In this document: piece after piece, positions 1 to 9,259 of the stretch
Layout: each line of letters starts with the position of its first letter
Position numbering within the stretch: the first letter of the stretch is position 1
Source: Lachnospiraceae bacterium
GTDB taxonomy: Bacteria > Bacillota > Clostridia > Lachnospirales > Lachnospiraceae
Reading direction: 5' to 3'
DNA length: 64,000 nucleotides
Assembly: GCA_021202335.1 (NCBI GenBank)
Contig: JAJQDE010000006.1
Coordinates: 1-64,000 of the forward strand
Notes under the pieces: model-generated
What the model was told of the DNA's origin: nothing
Databases searched by the model: none
Seen by the model: only the letters and a program-made list of their open reading frames with translations
Made by a program: the position numbers and the translations under genes

Positions 1-50
1 AAACTGGGTGATTTTTTCGGTAACGGGTGAAAAAAGAAAATGACATCAAA

Positions 51-84
51 AAAGGAAACCTTAATACTAAGGTTTCCTTTTTTT
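51..84. terminator. Bidirectional intrinsic terminator-like hairpin
   Basis: AAAGGAAACCTTA / TAAGGTTTCCTTT perfect 13-bp arms, loop atac, T-run. Confidence 0.8.
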
Positions 85-86
85 AG

Positions 87-159
87 AGCGATAGACGGGG
101 CTCGAACCCGCGGTCTCGACCTTGGCAAGGTCGCGCGTTACCAACTACGCCACTATCGC
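87..159 (-). tRNA. tRNA-Gly(GCC)
   Basis: Reverse complement GCGATAGTGGCGTAGTTGGTAAC...TTGCCAA...GGTTCGAGCCCC...CTATCGC: cloverleaf, anticodon GCC. Confidence 0.95.
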
Positions 160-306
160 ATATAACGCGTCCACATCAGACTATAACAGTATATATGATA
201 TGCGGCAGCTTGTCAAGGGGCAGAGAAAATTATTCTCAAAGAAATCAGCAAAATGCCATTAAATTTGATTGTTGATTTTTCCGTGAGCGTGTGGTATCAT
301 ATGTGT

Positions 307-392
307 TGTAGTAATTGATATTTATTATAGAGAAGATCGTTGTCATTGGCAACAAAAACAGCCCCTTGGAATGTCGGTTCCAAGGGGCTTGC
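307..392 (+). ncRNA. Putative antisense antitoxin RNA of type I TA locus 1
   Basis: Promoter TTGATT(272-277)-17 bp-TATCAT(295-300); runs into hairpin 360-389; contains repeat 324-347 complementary to toxin start region. Confidence 0.6.
360..389. terminator. Shared hairpin terminator between toxin and putative antitoxin RNA (locus 1)
   Basis: AGCCCCTTGGAA / TTCCAAGGGGCT perfect 12-bp arms, 6-nt loop; T-rich tail on minus strand (TGTTTTTG). Confidence 0.75.
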
Positions 393-412
393 CTTTTACG
401 CAGGCTACACGG

Positions 413-508
413 CTATTTCTCGTCGTGAATCTTATCAATCAGCTTGTTGATGATATGTATCACAACTCCAGTAATAACAGACTGGATTATAGAGAAGATT
501 GTTGCCAT
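413..508 (-). CDS. Putative Fst/holin-like type I toxin, 31 aa (MATIFSIIQSVITGVVIHIINKLIDKIHDEK)
   Basis: SD AGGAGGTG 6-7 nt upstream of ATG; promoter TTGACA-17-TAAAAT on minus strand (584-556); single TM segment with charged C-terminus. Confidence 0.75.
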   Translation of the reverse strand: MATIFSIIQSVITGVVIHIINKLIDKIHDEK

Positions 509-555
509 TTTTTCACCTCCTTTCCATAAAATGAAAAGGTTGGGGCAACAGCATT

Positions 556-584
556 ATTTTATACATTCCGACATGGATTGTCAA
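556..584 (-). promoter_or_regulatory. Sigma70-type promoter of toxin locus 1
   Basis: Minus strand TTGACA (584-579), 17-bp spacer, TAAAAT (561-556). Confidence 0.75.
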
Positions 585-602
585 ACTTTTGATACGCATA
601 AA

Positions 603-629
603 AAAAAGCCTGAAAAATCAAGGCTTTTT
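603..629. terminator. Terminator downstream of minus-strand tRNA-Gly/Phe
   Basis: AAAAAGCCT / AGGCTTTTT arms. Confidence 0.65.
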
Positions 630-642
630 ATACGAACAAAGA

Positions 643-713
643 AGCGGGTGATGGGAATCGAACCCACGTGTCCAGCTTGGAAGGCTGGTGTTCTGCCATT
701 GAACTACACCCGC
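643..713 (-). tRNA. tRNA-Gly(TCC)
   Basis: Reverse complement GCGGGTGTAGTTCAATGGC...CTTCCAA...GGTTCGATTCCC...CACCCGC; anticodon TCC. Confidence 0.95.
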
Positions 714-717
714 ATAA

Positions 718-790
<73 letters not shown>

Positions 791-870
791 ATTGGTCGGC
801 GCACCGACAACAGATATTTTACTAAATGCGTTTGCCTTTGTCAAGCCTTTCCAAAGGCAAAGATTTTGCC

Positions 871-903
871 CGTCAAAACTTTTGCCCGGCAAAAGTTTTG
901 ACG
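871..903. repeat. 16-bp near-perfect palindrome
   Basis: CGTCAAAACTTTTGCC c GGCAAAAGTTTTGACG. Confidence 0.85.
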
Positions 904-1024
904 TAAAAGCTCCGTTTGGCAAAGTTCCGTTGCTTTTTGGCGTATGAAATGATAAAATCACTAAGAAGCAAAGCTTATTATATATAGAGGGCTTGGGAAT
1001 GGATTAAAAAGGAATGGAGTAAAA

Positions 1025-1723
1025 ATGGATAACAGATTGGAATATACATTAAGCAGGGAGCAGTTTGATAAGTTTGAGGAAATGGCGGTTCCGTTTCAGA
1101 AGCTGATGATGCAGTATGAGTGCGCAATGCTTGAGGTGCGCACAAAGCTTGAGGTGCTGAATAAGGAGCTTTCCCTTCTGCACAGCAGGAACCCGTTTGA
1201 GTCGATTAAGAGCAGACTGAAATCGCCGGAGAGCATTTACGGCAAGCTGCAAAGAAACGGTCAGGATTTTACGATAGAAAATATAAGGGAAAATCTGAAT
1301 GATATTGCGGGAATCCGCGTGATATGCTCCTTCACGGAGGACATTTATATGCTGGCGGACTGCCTTGTGGCGCAGGACGACATCACATTAATCGAAAAAA
1401 AGGATTACATAGCAGACCCGAAGCCGAACGGCTATCGCAGCCTCCATCTCATTTTGGACATTCCCATTTTCATGACGGATGAAAAAAAGCATAGGCGCGT
1501 GGAGGTGCAGCTTCGCACCATAGCGATGGATTTTTGGGCAAGCCTTGAGCACAAAATGAAGTATAAGAAGGATATTGAGAACGCGGAGGGAATTTCAGAG
1601 GAGCTGAAGTATTGCGCTGAGATTATCAGCCAGCTCGACCGCCGTATGGAGCAGATTTGCAAACGTATAGATAAAAAAGAGCTTTATTCGCAGACCGGAA
1701 TTTTGCGGACCGACCTTGAATAG
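1025..1723 (+). CDS. GTP pyrophosphokinase family protein (RelA/SpoT-domain small alarmone synthetase)
   Basis: Motifs SIYGKLQRNG, DIAGIRVICSFTEDIY, PKPNGYRSLHLI, EVQLRTIAMDFWASLEHK. Confidence 0.9.
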   Translation: MDNRLEYTLSREQFDKFEEMAVPFQKLMMQYECAMLEVRTKLEVLNKELSLLHSRNPFESIKSRLKSPESIYGKLQRNGQDFTIENIRENLNDIAGIRVICSFTEDIYMLADCLVAQDDITLIEKKDYIADPKPNGYRSLHLILDIPIFMTDEKKHRRVEVQLRTIAMDFWASLEHKMKYKKDIENAEGISEELKYCAEIISQLDRRMEQICKRIDKKELYSQTGILRTDLE

Positions 1724-1738
1724 AAGGAGGAGCTGCAA

Positions 1739-2536
1739 ATGAATATCGGTATATTTGATTCCGGAATAGGGGGAGTGACGCTGCTCCATCAGGCGCTTGA
1801 GTCGCTTCCGAATGAAAAATATCTGTTTTATGCGGACACGGACAATGTGCCCTACGGCACGAAATCGCGGGAGCAGGTTGTGGAGCTGGTGGACAATGTG
1901 ATGCGCTTTATGACGCGGCAGGGCTGCAAGGCGGTGGTGATTGCGTGCAATACGGCGACGGCGGCGGCGGCGGACGTGATGCGGCAAAAATATGAAATGC
2001 CGATTATTGGAATTGAGCCTGCCATAAAGCCTGCGGTAGCTCAAAGCCGGGGTAAGCGCGTGCTGGTGGCAGCCACGCCGCTCACGGTCAGAGAGGAGAA
2101 GCTTAAAAATCTGGTAAAGCGTGTCGACGATGAGCATTTGGTCGATTTGATTGCACTGCCGGGGCTTGTGGAATTTGCGGAGCGCGGTGAGTTCGCCTCT
2201 GAGGCGGTGGAGCGCTATCTTCTGTCCGCGTTTTCGGGCTATGCGCTTGAAAAATACGGCGAGCTGGTGCTCGGCTGTACGCACTTTAATTACTTTAAGG
2301 ACAGCTTCCGCAAAATCATTCCCGCACAAGTAAGCATGATAGACGGAAGCGAGGGCACGATAAAGCAGCTTGCGCGCGTTTTGGAGAGCGGAAAGCGGAC
2401 AGGCGCGCCGCAGAAGGATAAAAATGACACACGTGTCAGATATTTCCGTTCGGGGCGTGAGATAACGGATGCGGACGGACTTGCTTATATGAAAATGCTG
2501 CATGATAGATTGGAACGGATGAAGCACATACAGTGA
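1739..2536 (+). CDS. murI: Glutamate racemase
   Basis: MNIGIFDSGIGGVTLL, VIACNTATA, VLGCTHFNYF. Confidence 0.95.
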   Translation: MNIGIFDSGIGGVTLLHQALESLPNEKYLFYADTDNVPYGTKSREQVVELVDNVMRFMTRQGCKAVVIACNTATAAAADVMRQKYEMPIIGIEPAIKPAVAQSRGKRVLVAATPLTVREEKLKNLVKRVDDEHLVDLIALPGLVEFAERGEFASEAVERYLLSAFSGYALEKYGELVLGCTHFNYFKDSFRKIIPAQVSMIDGSEGTIKQLARVLESGKRTGAPQKDKNDTRVRYFRSGREITDADGLAYMKMLHDRLERMKHIQ

Positions 2537-2573
2537 TAGCGTATGTGCAGATTTAACAGGGAATGGAGATTTT

Positions 2574-5500
2574 ATGAGGAACTTCGTAAAAAGGCACATA
2601 AGGAGCTTGGCGGCGTGGAATTTGGCGGCGCTGCTTGCGCTGTGCTCTTTTTCGGAGCCGCTGCTCTATGCGGCTCAAAATGAAGTTCAGGATGAAGCTC
2701 AAGATGAAGCTCAAGATGAAACTCAAAATGAAGCTTCCGGGCAGGAGCCTGCTGAGGCGCGGACAGACGAAGAGAACACGGAAACCGCATCAGAGCTTGA
2801 GGAAGCCGCGACGGAGCAGGACGGCTCAGAGGAGGAAACGACCGAGGGGGGAACAACCGAAGAGGGAACAACCGAGGGGGAAACGACTGAGGGGGAAACA
2901 ACCGAGGGGGAAACATCAGAGGGGGAAACAACCGAAGAGGAAACGGCTGAGGAGGCGGCAACAGACGAGGAAGAGGAAGAGCCGGAGTATGTCTGCCCTG
3001 AGGAGCTTGAGCCGGAAAACGTTCCATATGACGAAAATCAGGATGAATTTACCGAAAGGCTCCTTAACGGTCAAAGCGCCGAAAGCGGATTGTTTCAGTC
3101 GTACAATTCAAGCGGTGAGGATGAAGAGGAAGATCTTCCCGAAAGCTACGACGCAAGGGACGAGGGCTATCTTCCCGCAGTAAGGAATCAGGGAAGCTGG
3201 GGCGCATGCTGGAGCTTTTCGCTGATTGGAGCGATGGAGGTGTCCATGGTCAGGGATATGGACGTTTCCACGGACGACGCCGACCTTTCCGAGCGCCATC
3301 TTGCATATTTTGCGTATAACACGGGCTGCGACGTGCTTGAAAACGCAGACGACGACACCATGACGCACACTCCCGAAAGATATTATCTGACGCATGGCGG
3401 CAACGACATGAAGGGCGTGGTGCGCCTGATGAATTGGAACGGCGGCGCGTCGGAGGAGGACTATCCGTATGATGAGGACGAGCTGCCTGACGCGTTGGAG
3501 CGGACTGACGCGCAGGATGCGCAGATATATCTTGAAAACGCGTACAGCTACAATTTTTCGGGCGCGTCTGATAAATCAGATGCAATCAAGGTCGTCAAGC
3601 AAATGATTACGGATTACGGCGCGGTGTCATGGTCATATTATCACAGCTCGGAATATTTAAACAGCGATACAGGAGCGTATTACAACGATAGCAACTCGTC
3701 AAGCACTAACCACGCGATTATGGCGGTCGGCTGGGACGATACATATTCAAAGGAAAACTTCAACGAGGACAGACAGCCTGAAAGCGACGGGGCATGGATT
3801 ATCAGGAACAGTTGGGGAGAGAGCGGCGGCGACGGCGGCTATTACTACATATCCTATGAGGATGTGTCGCTTGGCTCGGGAAACCCCGTGTACGCCTTTA
3901 CGGTCTGCGACAGCTCCAAATATGACAACAATTATTTTTGGGGAAACACGGCGTATGCGGGCGCTTCGATAGCGGTGAGGAGAGTGGCGCAGGTATATCA
4001 GTTGAAGAGTGAGAATGCCGTGCGCGAAAAACTGACGGCGGTGTCATTTCTGATAGGAACCTCGGCGGTGGATTATGAGCTTCAGATTTACAAAAATCCC
4101 GATATGGAGGACGGCGTGGTGACGGATCCGACAAGCGGCACGGCGATGCTTGACGAGGCGCAGACGGGAACTACAGGTTATACGGGGCTTTACACGATAG
4201 AGCTTGACACGCCGGTTGAGCTTGACGTCGATGATTACGTGGCGATTGTGCTGACATTTCCGGACACAAAGCCTTATTTGTATTTTGACAGAAGCTATAC
4301 GGCCACATCCTCTGACGGAAGCTGCGAGGGCGTGCATACGGGCGCGTCGGGAGAGAGCTTTTATTCCTCGGGGCTGACATCGTGGACTGACGGCTTTGAT
4401 TATGACAGGACATTCAGGATTAACGCGCTTACGGTTGACTGCGACGATGTGGAGGAAACGCCTGAGATAAAGAGCATCAGCGCTACGGACGCGCAGGGCT
4501 TTGACGATTATCCGACAGTTACGATAAGGTGGACGAAATGTACCGATGTGGACGGCTACCGGATTTATCGCTCGGAGGACGGCGAAAACTACGAGCTGAT
4601 TGCCGACACGGACAGTACGGTCAGAACCTTCACGGATATGATTTCGGAGCGTAAGACAGCGGAATATTTTTACCGTGTTGACGCTGTTTACGGCGATACG
4701 GCAAACGCCTCGGATGCGGTAAGCAAAACCGTGGACGGTACGGTCAGCGCGCCGGATTTTGAGCTTTCATCGTATGACGGATATGAGGCTGTGCTGGAAT
4801 GGGAGAGCGTGGATGGCGCGGAGGGCTATGAGCTTTGGTATCTTCCGCTTGACGGGGAGGAATACGTGCAGCTTGCGGAGTACGCTTCGGACGATGAGCT
4901 TTCCTATACTGCGGACACAAGCGATTGGGAGCTTGGGTACTATTATTACCGGGTGCGCGCAAAGCAGGGCGATGAGTATTCGGACTGGGGCGAGGCGTGC
5001 GTAAACAGGGATTTGGTGTGGAGCCGGGTAAGCTATACCTCGGCGTATTTTGAGTGGCTTAGCGTGGACGGTGCGGCGACTTATAAGCTGCGTCATAGGG
5101 TAAACGGCAGCTTGTACGTTCTGCCGACGACTACAGCCGCAAGCATGACGGCGAGTGTGAACAGCAGCAGCGGCAGCTATTTGCCCTGCGACGAGCATCA
5201 GTATTATGTAACGGCATACGATGAGGACGGTAATTCCATTTACACGTCCTCGACAATTGTATTTTGCATAACGCCTGACGCGGTAAGCCTTGACGGCGCT
5301 GAATATGATTATGCGCAGGCTCTTGTGCTGAGCTTTAGCGCGGGCTCAGGCTCCGGCGTGGACGAGGTGGAAATTTACAGAAGCGATGATACGGAAAGCG
5401 AGGGTGAGCAGATAGCCTGCGTGGACGCTTCCGATGGCAGCTATACCGACACTGTGGCCAAGGGTAAAACATATTATTACAGCCTGACATCGGTTGCGAT

Positions 5501-7748
5501 TGACAGTAATGGCGGGCGCGTTGAGGGAGAAACGGCGCAGTCAGAAGCGCTGTCGACATTCCCCGAGGCGGCGCTTCTGACTGAGGCGCAGTATACGGTG
5601 GGAGAGGGTGTAAGCCTTGCGTGGGAAACGGCGGCAGGAGCAGAGGGATATTATATTGAACGCGCGGAAGCGGACGGAGAATTTGCCCTGCTTGCGGAAG
5701 CGGACGTTGATGCAACGGATTATGCTGATGAAAGCGTGGAGGCGGGAAACCTGTACCGATATTGTGTGCTTTCCTGCTATACGGATGAGGACGGGGAGCT
5801 TCAGACCGTTGAGGCGGCGAGTGTGACGCAGGTCAAGGCTCTGCCTGCGCCTGTGGCATTTTCAAAGGTTTCGGAGCTTGCGCGAGAGGATGATATGACG
5901 CGTGTCGCTCTTTCGTGGGAGCAGGAGGACGGACGGGTTTACTCCATATATAGAAGCGCGGTTTCGGACAGTGAGGCGGAAAGCTATGAATGTATCGCCG
6001 AAGGTCTTTCTCAGGGAGAATATACCGACAGCACGGCGGAGCCGGACACCTGTTACGGCTATAAGCTTATCGTCACAATAAACGGGCTTTCATCAGAGCT
6101 TGATGACACAACGGCGTTTACGATTACCACAAAGCCCGTGCTTTTGGCGCTTACGGCGACGAGCGGATATATTGAGCTTGTAAGGGATGCGTATGCGGAG
6201 CTTGAGATTGTGCCGGAGCCGGCTGATTATCCCGCAGAGGGCGAGCTTGTGTGGTCGGCATGTGACAGCGAAGGAAATGCGCTGACGCTCACTGAGAAAA
6301 ATGACACCACTGTCATATTTGGCGCGGACGGAAAGGAAATCTGTTACTTCTCTGACAATAAAATTTACGCAGTCTGCGCTTCGGAAACGGCGATTGTCAC
6401 GCTTACGGCGGCAATCGGGGAAATCAGCGCGGAATGTACGGTTTTTGTATACATTGACGGATTTTGGGTGACGGGAGTAAGGGACTTGACATACACGGGA
6501 GCGGCGCTTACGCAGAGCCTTGCCGTTTATGACCGGAACCTGCTTTTGACAGAGGGGGAGGATTACACAGTTTCCTATAAAAATAATGTTAAGGTGTCTG
6601 CGGACGTGACGGAGCAGTCAAAAAAGCCTGCGGTAATCGTGAAGGGCAAGGGCAGCTATACGGGCAGCCAAACGCTTTATTTTGAAATACTTGCGGAGTC
6701 TGACGAGGACGCGGCGAAGGTGTCTATAGCAAAGGCAAGGGTGAAAAGCATTGCCGCGGTTTACTACGACGGCGAAGCGGCGCAGCCAAAGCCTGTGGTC
6801 AGCCTTGGCGGCAGCACGCTTACGGAGGGCGAGGATTATACGCTGTCATACGAGAACAATACGGCGCCGGGAAAGGCTGCGGTCATCATAACCGGCACTA
6901 ACGGATACAAGGGGCAAAAACGGGTCAGCTTTCAGATAAAATATAATATGGAAAGCGACGAGAGCGCGCTTATGAGCGTGAGCTTTGACGAGAGTGAGGT
7001 TCCATATGCGAAGGGCGGCAGCAAGCCGGGGATTAAGGTGTACTGTAAGGGCACGCTTCTTACGGAGGGTACGGACTATACGCTTTCATATAAGAATAAC
7101 AAAGCCGTTGCGGACGCGTCCGATGTGAAGGCGCCCACCGTGGTTATCCGGGGAAAGGGCAGCTACAAGGGCACGATCAGTGAGAAATTCAGCATTGTGC
7201 GGCAGGATATCGGAAATCTTACCCTTACGGCAAAGGACAGGCTCTATACCGGTAAGGCGGGCAGCCATGTCACGGGCTTTACCATCACGGACACGGACGG
7301 GAAGAAGCTTTCGGCAGGGAAGGACTATGATAAAACGTCAGTAACCTGCACTGACGCGGAAACGGGCGAGGAGATTCTTAAAACGGATATCGTGCAGCCC
7401 GGAACAACGCTGCGCATCACGGTCGCGGCGGCGGAGGATGGCGCGTATTACGGCACGGTATCCGGCGACTACCGCGTGTCGGCGTACGGCATCGGCAAGG
7501 CGAAGGCGGCTGTTTCGGCGCAGACCTACACCGGCAGCGCGATTGAGCCGGATTCCCTGACAGGGCTTACGGTTCTCTACAAGGGTGAGGAGCTAACGGA
7601 GGGGGAGGCTTATGAGATTACGGGTTATGAAAACAACGTAAAGAAAGGCACGGCAAAGCTTTATATAAGAGGCAAAGGCGACTTTTGCGGTACGAAAACG
7701 GTAAAATTTAAAATTAAGACAAGGGTATTTCAATGGTGGTGGCAGTGA
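2574..7748 (+). CDS. Large secreted C1 (papain-like) family peptidase with FN3-like and 'YTG...LTEGxDYTxSYxNN' repeat domains
   Basis: Signal peptide; VRNQGSWGACWSFS (Cys), STNHAIMAVGWDD (His), WIIRNSWGESGG (Asn); acidic E/T repeats near N-terminus. Confidence 0.9.
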   Translation: MRNFVKRHIRSLAAWNLAALLALCSFSEPLLYAAQNEVQDEAQDEAQDETQNEASGQEPAEARTDEENTETASELEEAATEQDGSEEETTEGGTTEEGTTEGETTEGETTEGETSEGETTEEETAEEAATDEEEEEPEYVCPEELEPENVPYDENQDEFTERLLNGQSAESGLFQSYNSSGEDEEEDLPESYDARDEGYLPAVRNQGSWGACWSFSLIGAMEVSMVRDMDVSTDDADLSERHLAYFAYNTGCDVLENADDDTMTHTPERYYLTHGGNDMKGVVRLMNWNGGASEEDYPYDEDELPDALERTDAQDAQIYLENAYSYNFSGASDKSDAIKVVKQMITDYGAVSWSYYHSSEYLNSDTGAYYNDSNSSSTNHAIMAVGWDDTYSKENFNEDRQPESDGAWIIRNSWGESGGDGGYYYISYEDVSLGSGNPVYAFTVCDSSKYDNNYFWGNTAYAGASIAVRRVAQVYQLKSENAVREKLTAVSFLIGTSAVDYELQIYKNPDMEDGVVTDPTSGTAMLDEAQTGTTGYTGLYTIELDTPVELDVDDYVAIVLTFPDTKPYLYFDRSYTATSSDGSCEGVHTGASGESFYSSGLTSWTDGFDYDRTFRINALTVDCDDVEETPEIKSISATDAQGFDDYPTVTIRWTKCTDVDGYRIYRSEDGENYELIADTDSTVRTFTDMISERKTAEYFYRVDAVYGDTANASDAVSKTVDGTVSAPDFELSSYDGYEAVLEWESVDGAEGYELWYLPLDGEEYVQLAEYASDDELSYTADTSDWELGYYYYRVRAKQGDEYSDWGEACVNRDLVWSRVSYTSAYFEWLSVDGAATYKLRHRVNGSLYVLPTTTAASMTASVNSSSGSYLPCDEHQYYVTAYDEDGNSIYTSSTIVFCITPDAVSLDGAEYDYAQALVLSFSAGSGSGVDEVEIYRSDDTESEGEQIACVDASDGSYTDTVAKGKTYYYSLTSVAIDSNGGRVEGETAQSEALSTFPEAALLTEAQYTVGEGVSLAWETAAGAEGYYIERAEADGEFALLAEADVDATDYADESVEAGNLYRYCVLSCYTDEDGELQTVEAASVTQVKALPAPVAFSKVSELAREDDMTRVALSWEQEDGRVYSIYRSAVSDSEAESYECIAEGLSQGEYTDSTAEPDTCYGYKLIVTINGLSSELDDTTAFTITTKPVLLALTATSGYIELVRDAYAELEIVPEPADYPAEGELVWSACDSEGNALTLTEKNDTTVIFGADGKEICYFSDNKIYAVCASETAIVTLTAAIGEISAECTVFVYIDGFWVTGVRDLTYTGAALTQSLAVYDRNLLLTEGEDYTVSYKNNVKVSADVTEQSKKPAVIVKGKGSYTGSQTLYFEILAESDEDAAKVSIAKARVKSIAAVYYDGEAAQPKPVVSLGGSTLTEGEDYTLSYENNTAPGKAAVIITGTNGYKGQKRVSFQIKYNMESDESALMSVSFDESEVPYAKGGSKPGIKVYCKGTLLTEGTDYTLSYKNNKAVADASDVKAPTVVIRGKGSYKGTISEKFSIVRQDIGNLTLTAKDRLYTGKAGSHVTGFTITDTDGKKLSAGKDYDKTSVTCTDAETGEEILKTDIVQPGTTLRITVAAAEDGAYYGTVSGDYRVSAYGIGKAKAAVSAQTYTGSAIEPDSLTGLTVLYKGEELTEGEAYEITGYENNVKKGTAKLYIRGKGDFCGTKTVKFKIKTRVFQWWWQ

Positions 7749-8233
7749 GTGGAAGAAAAGCGGATTTGACGCCGGACGAAAAATACATGAGGGAGGCATA
7801 CAGACAGGCAAAAAAAGCATATGCCCTCGGGGAGGTGCCGATCGGCTGTGTGATTGTGCATGAGGACAAAATTATCGGCAGAGGCTATAACCGCAGAAAC
7901 ACGGATAAAAATACGCTCTCGCACGCGGAGATTATCGCAATCAGGCGCGCGAGCAGGGTAATCGGCGACTGGCGGCTTGAGGACTGCACCATGTATGTTA
8001 CGCTTGAGCCGTGCCAGATGTGCGCGGGCGCAATCGTCCAGGCGCGCATACCGCGTGTGGTTATGGCGTGCATGAACCCAAAGGCGGGCTGTGCCGGCTC
8101 TGTTTTGAACATTCTCGATATGCCTGAGTTTAACCATCAGGTGCAGGCAGAGCGCGGCGTGATGGAGGAGGAGTGCTCGGCGCTTCTTAAGACCTTTTTT
8201 AAGGAGCTGCGCATCAGGAATAAGCAGAATTAA
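7733..8233 (+). CDS. tadA: tRNA adenosine(34) deaminase
   Basis: LSHAEIIAIR, TLEPCQMCAGAI zinc-deaminase motifs. Confidence 0.93.
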   Translation: MVVAVSGRKADLTPDEKYMREAYRQAKKAYALGEVPIGCVIVHEDKIIGRGYNRRNTDKNTLSHAEIIAIRRASRVIGDWRLEDCTMYVTLEPCQMCAGAIVQARIPRVVMACMNPKAGCAGSVLNILDMPEFNHQVQAERGVMEEECSALLKTFFKELRIRNKQN

Positions 8234-8321
8234 AAAACGTGCAAAAACCGTAAATTTCCTATTTATTATACAGGTAATTTATGCTAAAATGAACAAAATG
8301 AGCACGGAATGGAGGTTTTCT

Positions 8322-9257
8322 ATGGATGAGATAGCGGTATTGATACCATGCTATAACGAAAGTAAGACAATCGAAAAGGTGATAAAGGATTTTCAGTCGG
8401 CGCTGCCTGACGCCGTGATATACGTGTACGACAACAATTCAAAGGACGGAACGGACGAAATCGCAAGGAAGGCGGGCGCAGTGGTGCGCTATGAATATCA
8501 GCAGGGAAAGGGCAACGTTATAAGGCGCATGTTCCGCGAGATTGACGCAAAATGCTATATTATGACGGACGGCGACGACACCTACCCGGCGGACGAGGCG
8601 CCGAAGCTGTGCGAGGCAGTCCTGGAGAGAAACGCGGATATGGTGGTCGGAGACAGGCTTTCCTCCTCCTATTTTGAGGAAAATAAGCGTCCCTTTCATA
8701 ACTTTGGAAATTCGCTTGTGCGCGGCGCAATCAACAGCATGTTTAAAAGCGATATCCGGGATATCATGACAGGCTACCGCGCGTTCAGCTATCAGTTTGT
8801 GAAATCCTTCCCCGTGCTTTCCAAGGGGTTTGAAATCGAAACGGAGATGAGCATCCACGCCATAGACAAAAACATGCGTGTTGAGAATGTTATCATCCAA
8901 TACCGCGACAGACCTGAGGGGAGCGAGTCGAAGCTGAATACCTATTCCGATGGGATAAAGGTGCTGCTGACGATTGTAAAGCTCTACAAAAATTATAAGC
9001 CGATGAAGTTTTTCACATGGATTGCGGTAATCCTTGCAGTGCTTTCGACTCTGTTTCTTGCGCCGGTTTTGGGAGAATATTTCTCGACAGGCTATGTGGA
9101 CAGGTTCCCGACGCTGATAGTCTGCTGCTTTGTGTATCTTGCGGCAATGCAGTCCTTCTTTGCGGGGCTTATGCTCTCCACCATGAACCAAAAAAACAAG
9201 CAGGATTACGAAATGAACCTGATTTATCTTGACCGGTCGTATAAAGGAAAGCAATAG
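8322..9257 (+). CDS. Family 2 glycosyltransferase with C-terminal TM helices (dolichol-P-mannose synthase-like)
   Basis: VLIPCYNESKTIEKVI, DNNSKDGT; SD ggaggt before ATG 8322. Confidence 0.9.
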   Translation: MDEIAVLIPCYNESKTIEKVIKDFQSALPDAVIYVYDNNSKDGTDEIARKAGAVVRYEYQQGKGNVIRRMFREIDAKCYIMTDGDDTYPADEAPKLCEAVLERNADMVVGDRLSSSYFEENKRPFHNFGNSLVRGAINSMFKSDIRDIMTGYRAFSYQFVKSFPVLSKGFEIETEMSIHAIDKNMRVENVIIQYRDRPEGSESKLNTYSDGIKVLLTIVKLYKNYKPMKFFTWIAVILAVLSTLFLAPVLGEYFSTGYVDRFPTLIVCCFVYLAAMQSFFAGLMLSTMNQKNKQDYEMNLIYLDRSYKGKQ

Positions 9258-9259
9258 CT

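Noticed and set aside
1595-2599. 334-aa minus-strand ORF antisense to murI
   Set aside because: Arg/His/Leu-rich shadow ORF fully overlapping a clear MurI; no SD or domain motifs.
2572-3027. Pro/Leu/Phe repeat ORF (PPLMFPPRLFPPQSFPP) on minus strand
   Set aside because: Frame artefact of the tandem acidic repeat tract in the C1 peptidase gene.
8234-8321. SRP RNA gene after tadA (common Firmicutes synteny)
   Set aside because: Only ~88 bp of promoter-like sequence; no SRP RNA core motif seen.
8439-9254. 271-aa minus-strand ORF opposite the glycosyltransferase
   Set aside because: Shadow ORF; no RBS or recognisable motif.
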